DNA of 64,000 bases from Zonotrichia leucophrys gambelii (lineage: Eukaryota > Chordata > Aves > Passeriformes > Passerellidae), in assembly GCF_028769735.1 (NCBI RefSeq), contig NC_088171.1, positions 63,974,216 through 64,038,215 on the forward strand. The letters run 5' to 3'. How positions within the stretch are numbered: position 1 is the stretch's first letter; each line of letters opens with the position of its first letter. Under the pieces are notes generated by a model. The model made no database searches and had not been told where the DNA came from. It saw nothing but the letters and a program-made list of their open reading frames with translations. The position numbers and the translations under genes were made by a program. Below, in pieces: positions 1 through 55,600 of the stretch.

Positions 1-3000
1 TACACCTTACTCCTTCTGCCATGGCTTCTCCTTCCTTCCCAATATGTTGCAATTGCCCCATCCAGATCTTTGGTGACAGTGTATGCTTTTATGCAAATAT
101 TTCTGCAAAAAAAATCAGCTCTCTTGGTAGGGAGGGGAGGGAAGGAATTTAGGAGTTCTGTGCTTAGGCATCATCAGGACACAATATAAAATGTGCAGCT
201 CCTACACGAGATTGGAAACATACTACATTTAATGTTTTGTTTAATAATATAAGGTGATACATTACACTACACATTCAGTAAGAAAAAGAGTGCATAGAAA
301 TTTTCCAAATCTTTTCTTGAGAGCTTATAACATTACATTACAGGTACAGTATTTATTAAGGGACTTTAATTTCCTTGGTCTGGGATTTTAATCTGAATCA
401 GTTCCCTGATCCGATTCACCACATGGCCCCACAAAAAAAATTACACTGCCACAGTTGAGGAGGTGGCACAGGTATTATAAGAGGCCAGGTGGGGGTAGAT
501 GTTCTGTAGGCCATTTTTGATGCCAAGAAAAATGTCAGCCACCAATAGTCTAGATGGTTCCCTTTTCCTTGCATGAAATGCCTTCTAAATGAGTGGTAAG
601 AAGTCAAATTTAATTTCTAGGCTGCCATCAGATTTGCTGAGTGAGCAGGCTTTTCAGGCACCTGCTAATGTGGTGGCAGGGTGTGTTTCTCAGGGTGGAG
701 GGCTGCTTGTGTGCTTTCCCCAGGCTCTGGAAGGCTGCTCCCTGCTCTCCCCCTTCATTTGTTCCAGTGCCCATGGTAGCAGCTGCCTGCATGGTGTGGG
801 GGCTCCCAGCACAGAAGGAGACTTGTAAAATTCAATACAGCCACAGGCTCTCGTAACTCTCTCTCACCCACTCGCTCACTCTCTCTCTCCCGCTCAGATT
901 TTTCTGCCGTGTTCTTGGGGATGGAAAGTGAGGAAGTGGGAATTGTATACCTAGAGTGCTGAGCCTGGCAGGCACCACCTCCCAGGCACAGATGTTGCCC
1001 TTTATTCGTGGCATTGCCGCTCTTCTTTTCTGCTGTTGGTTATTATTTCCAGTGTCACTCTTTATAATACCCTTGGTAGGCTTTGAGAATCACACTTTGG
1101 TGCTGGGGAGGGCAAGAGGAAGAGGAGGGATGATTGCTCATCTTTATTTACTCTTACTGCCTGGCTGGGAAATATGTGCAAGAGGGAACCAGCATAGCTG
1201 CTGCCCCATGGGTTTCTGTTGCTGAGTGTGTCCAGGAACAGATAAATGTGCAGAATAGTTATCTGTGAATTTTACATATCAAGGAAGCCCCTACAATGCT
1301 GTGTTCTGTGAATGTGTGTGTGCAGATGTGTCTGCTGAACCTGCAGTTCTCCTTATTCTCTTGCCATTTTGGAGAAGTTTTATCATCTGGCTGTCATACA
1401 TCATTTTCATGGTAAATATCTGTTACACATGGAGTAACCTGAGAGCAGCAACTCTCAGCAAAGTCTGTCTGTAAGGAAAACCAGCATGGTCTTACCTTGC
1501 AGTGAAGACCAGACAGATTTTTGAGGAAGGGCAATATATTTTATTTGACCAATTGTTACAGCTGGAAAATAGCAATCAACTCTTGAGCACACATTCTTCT
1601 TCAGATTTCCAATGGTCTAGAACATTTATAGCTACAGTAACACTTCTTAATATTATTTATATAAATCAGTAGCTTTGAGTAACAAATGGGGCATCACATA
1701 CACATCCCTATCTGATCTCAGAGAGAATGAGGAATATTTAGGACAGGAATCATTATTACACAATATTGAAGAAGATGAGTGATTACATAGGTTCCACTCT
1801 TCAGAGTTCAGTTTCATTCATATGAGTTTTGTTGTTTCATCAGTTGTGAGAAGTCTGAGTATTATTTCCATAAGAGGAGTCTTAGGAGGGTTTGCCTAGT
1901 TCTTTCCTTGGTGTAAACCAGCAGCGCACATAAACCACTCACACGTTAGGTGTTGTTTAATAAGCATAATTGTCATCATTACAGCTTGAATGAAATCACA
2001 GTGTACTTAGAGGCATGTATTCCCTTCAGTTTGCTCATAAAGGGAATGTGCAGTGTCTTGAGCTTGGCCAGCCTGTTTCAATATTTTAAACCAGTATTTT
2101 CTCAGCCTTTTGGACATGTTTAGCTACATAGGCTTAAAGTGAAAGGGGTTTTTACCAGTTCAACACATATTTGTGAACAAATTATTTGAGGCTACTCCAG
2201 AACTGAAGTAGTATCATAAAAGATGAGGATAAAAATAGTTCCAATGCAAAAATTAAACAAGAAAACTCAGAGCTTTTAAATTTCTTTCAGTCTTCCATCC
2301 ATAACAATGCTTACATAGAACAAAAATGTGCAAGTCCAGAATTTTTTTTCTTTTTTTCTGTTTAGCAAGTCAAATTTAATAAATATGTAGGAAAAGCTGG
2401 TGGGAAGGAGGGGAGGAGACCCAGACTTGAACGCCAGCTTTTTTCTCCAAGGTCTCATATTGCAGAGTGCTTAGATCAGTAAAGTGAGCGTTAGCAGGAC
2501 TCTCCTGTGTTATTGGATGTTCTAGTCTAATTTCTCTGGAAATGTACTTCCCAAACAGTCCCAGCTGTCCCAGGAATGCAGTTTAACCATTGTTGTTCAT
2601 AGTTCTCAATTGGAAAGAATTAAAAACTGTCATTCTGACAGGAGATTTATGCACTGAGATTACAGAGATTTAATACCAGGAGTTAGGTGAAGCTTGTGCC
2701 TGCTCTCGAATTTGGGTAAGACTCTCCCTCCTTTCTAAACAGACTGACATAGTGTTTTATTCTCTGCTTTAAGAAGAAAGAGAAAAAAGATTGCTATTGT
2801 AATAACGACATTTGCATTGCAGATGATACATTTTTGTTGGTTGCTGTTTAAAGCAGCTGCCAAAAAATCTCAGAGGTGTGGAATTCCAAGGAAGATGAAG
2901 CTGAGAGAACAGACATTATCTAGACTCCTATTTTAGTGTCTCAGAAGGATAAATTTCCAGACTATTTCTTTAATTATAATGGGGGATTTCAGTCTGTGTT

Positions 3001-3673
3001 GAATCTAATTTTGAGGGTTCCAAACAGTAAGGTTCTTTTATGCCACCATTTGTTAATGCACAATGGTGTCAGATGGTGTCAGACTTCAGATTCTTATAAG
3101 AACTGATGCACTTGCCTACAGTTTCTGAATCCATACTACACATTTGGGCACCTAGATGGAAGAAAAAACCAGTTTATTTTTCAGGCAGCACTGTCTTAGG
3201 AGTAACTATTTTAGACTCTTCTAGTTAGTTGCTGTTGACACTTAAAGCTCCCCTACGAGCAGAAGAATTAATGTGCCTCTCAGCACCTCTTACCTACTAT
3301 GTTTGATTGCTTGGACTGTGCCAGAAAGTTCTGGGCTTGCATAAGAAATGTGAAGGTTTTTTGTTTCTGTAAGTTGCTACAGCTTCCATGCTGTGAAATA
3401 TGTCAGCAGTCTTAATTTGATCATTAGTCTATACAAACAGGAGAGCTGTGGCATCCAAAAGCCCTTTCCCCTAGGATAACTGTATGTGTCCATACACTCC
3501 TGGCTAGGTTGGATGGAAAAAAGCACAATTTCAGGGGGAAGAATCATCATGCCCTCAATGCTGCTGTAGTGTTTATTCTGGCTGTCCCAGGGCTACCACT
3601 CACACACAGCACAGGGTGCTGGGGGGGAGTTTGTGTCTGCTTCTCCCCAAGGCAGCCACAGTTCAAAGGGGCT

Positions 3674-3700
3674 GTTAGAGAGGCCAAAAGCCTCTCTAAC
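3674..3700. repeat. perfect 11-bp inverted repeat (hairpin)
   Basis: The arm GTTAGAGAGGC (3674-3684) is followed by the 5-nt loop CAAAA and the exact reverse complement GCCTCTCTAAC (3690-3700). It lies about 25 bp outside the nearby LTR remnant. No function is known to me. Confidence 0.7.
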
Positions 3701-3726
3701 ATCTTTACAGGTGGGGGCTAAGCCTT

Positions 3727-4256
3727 CAGTGGGATGAAGGAGAGAATTTGAAGGGTCAGTTTTCAGTAAGAAAACTCATGGATTGAGATAAAGGCAGTTT
3801 ATTAGGCAAAGCAAACCTGCAAGCAAAGCAAAACAAGGAATTCATTTGCTACTCACTTTTGGCAGGCAGGTGTTTATCCATCCCCAGGATGAGGGGGCTC
3901 CCTCACATAAAATGCTTACCTGGGAATACAAATGGTATACCACTGGATGGATGTCCCCACCTTCCTCCTTCTTTCCCCAGCTCTTATTGCTGAGAACAGT
4001 GCTATGGTCTGAAATATCCCTTTGGCCAGTTATCCTGTCTGTGTCCCCTCTAGCTCCTTGTGCACCCCAGCCTGCTTGCTGGTAGAGCAGCATGAAAAAC
4101 AGGGTCAAAAAAGCACCTTGATACCGTGCAAGCACTGCTCAGCAATGGCTAAAACATCCCAGTGCTATGAACTCTGCTTCCAGCACAAATCCAAAACATA
4201 GCCCTGTTCCAGCTACTGTGAAGAAAATTAACTCCATCCCAATCAAAACCAGTATA
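3727..4256 (-). mobile_element. solo LTR of an avian endogenous retrovirus (ERVL-like), old copy
   Basis: On the - strand this matches an LTR type I recognise from songbird genomes, starting near 4256 and ending near 3727. It carries an AATAAA signal (TTTATT on +, 3798-3803) followed by the characteristic LTR tail. No internal retroviral sequence adjoins it, so it is a solo LTR. The end near 3727 looks truncated or diverged, and I could not define a target-site duplication. It lies antisense to JARID2 in intron 4. The family name is from memory of the consensus and should be treated as approximate. Confidence 0.72.
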
Positions 4257-5457
4257 TTTAGGAATGGATGATTCATTGCAGAAACAGCCTGTCCCTGGTT
4301 TTCTGTCATATTTAGGTAATTCATTAATTTAAAAGTGATTAGTTATGAGTATTTTGTACAACCCTGGTCGAAGCAGAAATATGCAATCAAAAATAAGCTA
4401 TAGTTAGTTGTTGGCAGTGGCAACACCAACAGCTCAAAAGCAAAGCAAACACAAAATTGGATTTCTGAAGAGCTTGAAGCCAGAAGTGCTTCCTAAGGAA
4501 GCACCAGTCAAATATCCACTACCTTGTGTTGGTCTCTAGCCCAGTTCTCTTTGTCCTTTTGTTTTATTTAGCAGCAGGAAAGTAAATGAAGTTGCTGTTA
4601 TCCAAGTGTGTGACTATAATTTTTCCTTCCTTTTAAAATAATTTTTTCTTTGGTAATAGCTAGAAGGCTCCCTGGACACCTCTGGGGGTTGGTCAGGGGG
4701 CTCATGTTGAAGCAGAACGTGAAATTGAGCTCATGAGAAGGTGCCCATTATTTGTCAGCAGTATTTGTACATTTAAAAGTCATGGGACCATCATGGGAAA
4801 AGTAGTCAAGAGATGAGAAGCAGCATCCTCAAGAGGAGCACACAGGGAATCAGAAGACCTTTCCTCTCTTTTTGCCTTTGTCAGGAATCCTCCATGCAAA
4901 TAAACTTCTCAATGTCTTCGCTTTTCTCTTTGTTTCTTTCTGCAGAATTCTGCAAAATAGTGTGTGCAATATTGTAGAGGACTGCAAAGTATTGTGAAAT
5001 TTAAATGCTTTATTGTGATGATTACTTAGAAATATCACTGAGGTGCAGACCACTTTTTTGCTCTTTTTTCTTCTGTTTGGAAAAGCTGTAAGCTTCTAGT
5101 TGTGAGTTAAGATTTCAGCAAGGCACTTGAGCACGCATTTGAAATTAAGCATGTGCATTAGTCCTTTTCTGAATACACAGAGTTATTAATTAGGGCTTGT
5201 AGCAAGACTGATTGTCTGAAGTATGAATAGAATGTGCTTGAGGGGGGGAGAACCCTGCTTTTCAAGACCATGCATATTCTGTTGGTTAAAACTAATAAAT
5301 AACAACCCTCTAGTTAATCAGGCACTGGTCTGACCTCCCAGCTCTGAGTCCCACTCTCCTCTTGCTGTGGAGGACACTCAAGTAGGTTATGATCAATATG
5401 GTTAGTGCAGTAAGCAAATGTGATGATGCTAATGAGCCATTTCTTTATAATGATCAG

Positions 5458-49331
<43,874 letters not shown>

Positions 49332-49485
49332 TCCTGAAGATGCCAACACTCTCATTTTGTCAATTTATATATATTTTTTGTAATTATTATACCATAGTTT
49401 GGAGTACTTGCTGTAGAATACAAGCTGTCTTTGCACTAGCTCTAAAGAAGATTTTCTTCTGGTTTTAGAGAACTAATTTTGTTTT

Positions 49486-49493
49486 AGCATTAA
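49486..49493 (+). promoter_or_regulatory. miR-155 8-mer target site 1
   Basis: AGCATTAA is the exact complement of the miR-155 seed with an A opposite position 1. It lies 155 nt after the JARID2 stop codon. Confidence 0.65.
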
Positions 49494-49631
49494 ACTGTTG
49501 AAATTTTTTTTTGTACTTAGAATAGATAGATACAGCAGTCTGATTTTTTTAAACTGCCGTATGTTCACTGTTTTAAAACCGGCAAGGGGCTGATAAAATA
49601 TGAATTTGTATTGTCCCTATGGCTGAAAAAA

Positions 49632-49637
49632 AATAAA
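49632..49637 (+). promoter_or_regulatory. JARID2: proximal poly(A) signal AATAAA (possible)
   Basis: A consensus hexamer 300 nt after the stop. It overlaps the 5' arm of a 12-bp inverted repeat (49636-49647 with 49659-49670), which could mask it in RNA. Use is uncertain. Confidence 0.4.
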
Positions 49638-49984
49638 AAGCCTTTTTGGTAACTGTGAAAAAAGGCTTTTAACCCATTTTTTGAATAGGTTAAAGTTTGA
49701 TGTGTTTTATAATTTGTTCTCCGGTCATGTGAGCAGATTTTTCTAGAGAGAAAAGGGATAGGAGACAAAAACTTGAAAGAAATTGCTTTACTTTGGCTGT
49801 CTTTTATTCTGTCACAGCAAGATGAGTTTTGTAATTTTTTAAATTGGAGAATACACACTTTCTTTGGGAGGTTATGGCAGCTGAAGATGGACTTTGTTTC
49901 CTAACTGTAGGCAAAAGGAGGAGATTTGGAGTATGTTCTCTTTTACCAGCACATCACTATGCATCTGTTTTGAGGGGGAAAAAT

Positions 49985-50035
49985 AATAAAAAAAAAAAAA
50001 AAAAAAAAAATTAAAAATTAAAAAAAATTTAAAAA
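49985..50035. repeat. A-rich tract in 3' UTR
   Basis: Nearly pure A with a few T, about 50 bp. It could prime oligo-dT artefacts in cDNA libraries. Confidence 0.9.
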
Positions 50036-50292
50036 ATGAGGAAAAAAGACTGCCTGCCTTGAGGAGTTATGTGAGGGAAAACTGTGCCTGATTTCATTAG
50101 GAAATCCATTCTGTTATTTTTTGGTGCTGTTGGCTACTTTATCAAAAACCCTTCAATAGCATCCTTTAAAAAAAAAAGATAAAAAAAGAAAAAAGTGATT
50201 GAAGCCATAAGTGCTTCTTTTGTCATAGACGTGCAATCTTTCTAACATTCCATTTCCATTCCACTGCTGTTTTTCACACCTTTACACAGTCA

Positions 50293-50300
50293 AGCATTAA
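50293..50300 (+). promoter_or_regulatory. miR-155 8-mer target site 2
   Basis: A second perfect AGCATTAA in the same 3' UTR, about 0.8 kb downstream of the first. Confidence 0.65.
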
Positions 50301-50686
50301 TTTTGTTTTGAATTTGTTTCATTATATGATCACATTTAGAGCCACTAGCAAGTCTGCGTATTTTCTTTTGAATGTGAAAATGCATTTGCTTTCATCTTGT
50401 CTATTTTTTCTCTTCATGTTGTAACAAAAAAAAAAAATCACACCTTTTGTACATATGCCTGTAAATTTTTTTAAATACTTGAGCCTTTTCTTGGGGTGGG
50501 GGGAGGGATGGCAGAGAGACAAGATGAAGAAAAGCCTTACGTTTCACTTTCTTCATCGGTTGGATTGGATGCTTACAGGGTTTTTCTTGTAACATTTATA
50601 AGTGCTGCTTACATCACTGAACAACAACAAAAAATAATAATGGAGTAGCTGTTGCCCTTTTCTGGTTGTGTGTACAGTATGTGTGG

Positions 50687-50692
50687 AATAAA
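50687..50692 (+). promoter_or_regulatory. JARID2: intermediate poly(A) signal AATAAA
   Basis: A consensus hexamer followed within 30 nt by a T/G-rich stretch (around 50715-50730). It is a plausible alternative 3' end. Confidence 0.5.
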
Positions 50693-51074
50693 AAAGGGAA
50701 AATGTTTTCACAAACTGTTTTGTTTCGTAATTGAATTCAACAATACCGTAGCTACCCATATTGCACTGAGCTTGCCAGTGGTGACTGTCAGGAAAGTCCT
50801 ATAATACAATTTGTTGATTGTTGTTGCAGAAGACTGAACTGTTTTGGAATATTTAACAATAACATAAACAGAGTCAAGTGTTTTCAAATGTGGTTGTCTG
50901 GTTTTTATGGCCTTGCTGTGTACTTTTCCCTCTTGACAGTAAACTTCTGACTATGGCTTACAGTTTGACATTTAATTTATTAGCGCTGCTCTGCTCTCTT
51001 TCCTTGTAAGGAAAGACTTCATGTTGTTTATTGCGAGTTTTTTGTTTACTTTCCAGGTTTGTACTACGAGGTTT

Positions 51075-51080
51075 AATAAA
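51075..51080 (+). promoter_or_regulatory. JARID2: distal poly(A) signal AATAAA of JARID2
   Basis: A consensus hexamer followed by a T/TG-rich downstream element (about 51090-51120). Distance from the stop fits the main JARID2 3' end. Confidence 0.7.
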
Positions 51081-51100
51081 AAAAACAAAACTTTTTTGGA

Positions 51101-51760
51101 CATTTTGTCTGTCTTCTGGAAAGCGAGAGGGTAAAGGAAGCTCCTTCAAGATAAATTTCTTCCAACAGCTGCCTTGTTGAATAGTAAATCTCTTAATTGT
51201 AGGTAGAGAGCTTCCAACCTTCATTTCCCAGGCAGGGATCAGGAAACACTTTGTCAGCTAACAGGAGAATCCTTAAGGAAACTGGCCTCTGCCCAGCTGG
51301 CAAGCAGGAAGAGATACCCTCCTTCCCAGCCATTGGCTTTGTCAGGGCAGGTCTTTGGAAGGGACCTACATCACAGCTCATCCTTTTACTTACGCTGTTT
51401 CTGATTATATTCCTTCCCTCTGGCAGAAAGAGCAGGAGCCAGGAGCCTTCTCAAAGAAGTGCAGATCCCTGAAAATAGAGCATGAGACTTGACAAGCAAC
51501 AGGTATTAGACATGGTCAGACCTCAGAGAGAAAAACGACTGCAGAAAAAACGGGAATGAGACGATGCCTATAGGTCTTGAGGTTCTAAAATACACACACT
51601 TAATTAACAATTAACTCAGGTTTATCTCCCTAGTGTAGTCAAACAGATGTTGCCATGGAAAAGCACATTACATTGGTGCTCCTATTAACCACATTTTATC
51701 CTGAGTTAGGCTCCTCTGTTCACTTGTCATGGATAAAATACCTGTGTAATCAAGTAAAAG
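51101..51760. other. intergenic gap between convergent genes
   Basis: About 0.66 kb between the inferred 3' ends of JARID2 and DTNBP1. I see no gene or repeat in it. Confidence 0.75.
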
Positions 51761-51764
51761 ACAT

Positions 51765-52417
51765 GGTTGGGATAGAAATTCTTTATTTTATCTTGAAAGA
51801 GGAGTAAGTACACAATGCTAAGATACCTGCTCCACAAGGAGTGCAACATTTCCATATGCATCTCTCCTCCTTCTTGGATTCTTATTTTTTCCTTAACACC
51901 TATAACTAAGTTGGTCCTGAATAAGAAGTGTGAGAACAGTAGACACTGCTGCATTAGTAGACAAAGGCAGGAGGCAGACAGTAGGTAGTAAAGAGTAGAA
52001 AATAAGTTTTCATTTTGGTTTGGATCCTAAATCTTCAGTTGCAGCAGCTGAAAACATGCAAGGAACAATTTGGGTTCAGTTTTACACATCAACTCTTAAG
52101 TACTTCCAATCAGCCATTTAAAGGTTAGTGGTCAAAGTAACTTCTACCTTTCCCCTTAAATTCTCTTATACATAGTATATACAACAGTTTTACTGCTCCC
52201 CTGAGCCCCAAGACTACTGTTAAAGTGTGTGTGCTTTAGGCATAATTTTTTCTTTAAAAACCAACCTCCACATGACTGGCAATTTTGTAAAAAGGCAGTA
52301 TTACTAAGTAAAAAGATCTGGCTGTTACGCTTGGTTAGCAAATCGTTACACAGGCAAGCTCTTCATTCACTTGTTCATTCATTCAGAAGTCATTCTCAAA
52401 GGATATGGTTTTAAGAT
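51765..52417 (-). other. DTNBP1: DTNBP1 3' untranslated region
   Basis: On the - strand, from after the TGA stop to about 15-20 nt past the only AATAAA found in this interval (TTTATT on +, 51782-51787). This gives roughly 0.65 kb. The exact end is inferred. Confidence 0.65.
51782..51787 (-). promoter_or_regulatory. DTNBP1: poly(A) signal AATAAA of DTNBP1
   Basis: A consensus hexamer on the - strand about 630 nt after the DTNBP1 stop. It is the first AATAAA met downstream of that stop. Confidence 0.65.
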
Positions 52418-52665
52418 TCAAATAGTCTGAGAGTCACTTTCATCACTGCCATCTGAAGCGCCCTTTCTCTCAGTTACAGCAGCAAGGGCAGTGTCCACTT
52501 GAACCTCCTCTTCGTCCGACTGGACCACGGGGGACTCTCCCTCGCTGGCGTCCTGGCTGGCCGAGTCGGTGCAGGTGGAGGACAGGGAACAGAGCTTCTG
52601 CCGCAACTCCGACTGGCTCGGCACCTGCAGGCTGATCTCGCTCACGTAGCTGTTGGAGTCGGGCC
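52418..52665 (-). CDS. DTNBP1: DTNBP1 last exon (exon 10), coding part
   Basis: On the - strand the acceptor CACCTCTCAG is followed by the rest of a glycine codon and [20 protein letters not shown]. Further on it encodes [20 protein letters not shown] and [20 protein letters not shown], then an acidic end and TGA (52420-52418). This is the PEST-like C-terminal region of dysbindin. It is phase-compatible with exon 9. Confidence 0.97.
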
Positions 52666-55600
52666 CTGAGAGGTGGGAAAACAACAACAGCAACAGTCAA
52701 GCTCTGGCTCAGCAAGGGGACTGAGAAATCAGCACGCTAACATCAGCTCAGCGCTGCTAAAGGAGTCACTTCCAGGCTGTTTTCATTCTTTCCCAAGTCA
52801 CCAAGAGGAAAACCCCCCAATAAACTCAGTGTAACAGAACTACACAAACTGGAAATTAAAAACCAAACAAACAACTGGGAAGCAGGCAATAACAGCCATC
52901 ACCAGTTTTGACTAAAAATGAAGATGCAAAAGCAAATCAAATTTAATTCAGCATGAAAGCAATCATTTGGTAGAGCTATACCACAGCTCAAGTGCACAGG
53001 AGTGGCAGACTCTGTTTTGAGACTCTGCTTCCTCCATATTCTATGCAAAAAAGACTTGTGACACAGTGCAACAGTATTTGCTTGCAGTTTAAGAGTTCAG
53101 GTTTCAAAATTAGATTCTCTTTCCTGGACAGTTCCGGAAAACAAAAAAGTAAAAATGAGGAAACATATAAACACTTTCTATGTGATCTGCCAAATAAAGC
53201 CCTTTTTTCCTTCTCTCCTATACCTAACAAGTGTTTCTCCATAGTCAGAGCACCCAGCTTCAGCTGATGAGTAACTTTAGTGAGAAAATTCTCTTAAAAA
53301 TTTTATTTAGAAGTTTTTCAGAAGGGTCAGATGGATATGAGCTACACCTTACCTCTGCTCAGACAGTTTGCACAGCAGTTCAAACCACGCTGTCTCTACC
53401 TGCTCCTCAACTACTGGAGTTATATTTTAACACTAGAAATTTTAGAGAACCTGCCTTGTGTCGTATACACCAGCATGCATTAAATCAATTTAGACAACAC
53501 AGAGAGAAGGAGTTTTCAGGAGTGACTGAGCTAACTCAATTTTGCAGTTTAACTTACTGTCATAAATGTTGTGAAGGCAATGTCCGTAAGCTGGCAATGC
53601 TTATAGCAAGGCAGATTTGAAAACATTTCAATGTCTTGAGCTGATTCTCATTTTTACCAGTTATTTTAATAACTTACCTGTATTTTGTGGTGTTCAGGCC
53701 AATTGTCAAACAAACCTTGCACTGACAACTCAATTCTCCACTGACAGCAAAATAAAGAGTTAACAATCTCATTTTTCTGAGAATGAAGACTATTGCATAT
53801 TTGGTTTGATACTGGGGTGCCACGTTCTTAAACAAGCACAAAAACCCCTTAATCAGAGGGAAATAAAATGTCTGTAAGGTCGCAGTGTTGGAACATTACT
53901 ACAGCACAGGTACATTATATTGCAATGTGTGTCCATGTATAGACTCTATAATTATATGCTGTAATATTCAGATTACAGCATAAAATACAGAATATATTTT
54001 TTTTTCAAAAGCTAATGCATTTATCTACTTAGTTAAAAAAGTAGTTTCTGCCCTTCCTTAGATAATCCAGCTGAGACTGTTTGCTGTTAAGACCTGAAGC
54101 TTCTTGTTCCAATATCTGCCAAACTGCCAGCAAGGGGAAAACAGTCCTAGATTACTGGCAAGCTCAAACGATGATCAGCTTTAATAATGCATGAAGTAGA
54201 TGCCTATCCAAAACCACCCATCTCAATTCAGTTTTTGCAATGAAGCACAAAAACCTAAACCTTTAGCAGTCAAGCATGCCTTGACCATTTACCACAAGCT
54301 TTTCATGTTCCCAGCAGGTGTTAATCACCTTTACATTGGGAGTACTGTAAGCACTTCCATAAAGATATTTCAATCTGTATTTTCAGAAGGTACCAAAAGG
54401 ACCTTTAAAGGAGCTTCATCTCCTCTCCCACAAGAAAAATCATTTTGGCTCTTTTGAGGAAAGGCATTTTTAGCACTTAAGCTTTTATCTAGGAAAACAC
54501 TTCCATGGTAGGTAAAAGATCCAGTAATGACACACTAATTCTCAGTGTATATGTAAACTGCTGGGTTGAATCTTGTCTCTCAGTATCTCTCACAGAAGAT
54601 CTTGCGTTACACAACTGGTCCATGTTTGACAAGCAACATTCTGGACAAACTCTAAGAAATTAGAGTTTGACAAAGTATTGAAAGCCTAATTACTGCAAGC
54701 TATCTGTTGATGTTTGTCAAAATGTCCTCTATTAACTCTATATTGGGAAAAATGCCCCTCAAGCCAGTATGTAACACATGACCTATCCAGACTGTGATGA
54801 ATACAACAGGGAGCTGCAGTATGAAAAATGAGATTCTCTGGAAATATCACACAGTTTTGCAGCAACTCCCTTGTACAGCAACTAAATGTTAATGTTTGGA
54901 GAACCACTAATGAAGAACAGTCAATCTGCATCAAGTGTGATGTTTGATAATATCACCCATCACAAAAGCGAGCAGTTCTGGTGGTTTATCAGAGTCTCTA
55001 AGCAGGCTGTCACTACAGGTACCATACCCAGCATGGGAGACAGCACATTATTGTCTTCGCTTCCTGAGTTCAAAAAGACGTCGAGTGCTTCCTGGTCAGA
55101 CATGTCCATCAGGTCCATCTGCTCCAGCATGTCCACATTCACCTCCATGGAAGACATACTTCCAATGGGTTCTGCAGGGGAAACAGCACAATGAGTGAAC
55201 TGACCATCAGCTACACGAGGTTATTACCTACCAAAGCTCCAGAGGCTGCTACAATTGTCTGCAGCAGCAATAATTAAACTTAGGAATGGAAGGAGCCCGC
55301 CCACAGGAGCTGCTCAGCAGCCACCTCAGCCCAAATCCAAGAGCACTCTGTGCAATCTTTGTTGTGAAACTAACATCCATTACTGCTTCTGTAAACCAAA
55401 ACATTTTTAGCAGCAGTATTTATAGCAATAACCTTCTCAGAAATAAGCTGAGATGGGACTCAGGCACAAGGATTGAAACTTTCCATTTTGGAACACTCCT
55501 TTTCTATTTTCTCAACCAGAAGTCTTTTTAGAGAAAAGCAAACACATTTAAGGACACAGTCACTAAATGTCAATATACAAGAGACATAGAAATTCAGAAA

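Larger units (their letters stand above)
1..5457 (+). other. JARID2: JARID2 intron 4 (partial)
   Basis: This stretch ends at the AG acceptor at 5456-5457, directly before the first recognisable JARID2 exon. I found no segment in it encoding the human exon 3 or 4 sequence, so it is read as intron. It holds one LTR remnant on the - strand (3727-4256) and a short perfect inverted repeat (3674-3700). The rest is unremarkable AT-rich DNA with short chance reading frames. Confidence 0.85.
49332..51100 (+). other. JARID2: JARID2 3' untranslated region
   Basis: About 1.75 kb from the stop to just past the distal AATAAA at 51075-51080. It is AT-rich, with a 50-bp A-rich tract at 49985-50035. It contains three AATAAA hexamers and two 8-mer miR-155 target sites. 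The length is similar to my recollection of the human 3' UTR. Confidence 0.8.

Noticed and set aside
53231..53620. 129-codon + strand open frame in DTNBP1 intron 9
   Set aside because: It looks neither like a dysbindin-related segment nor a known family, and is probably chance.
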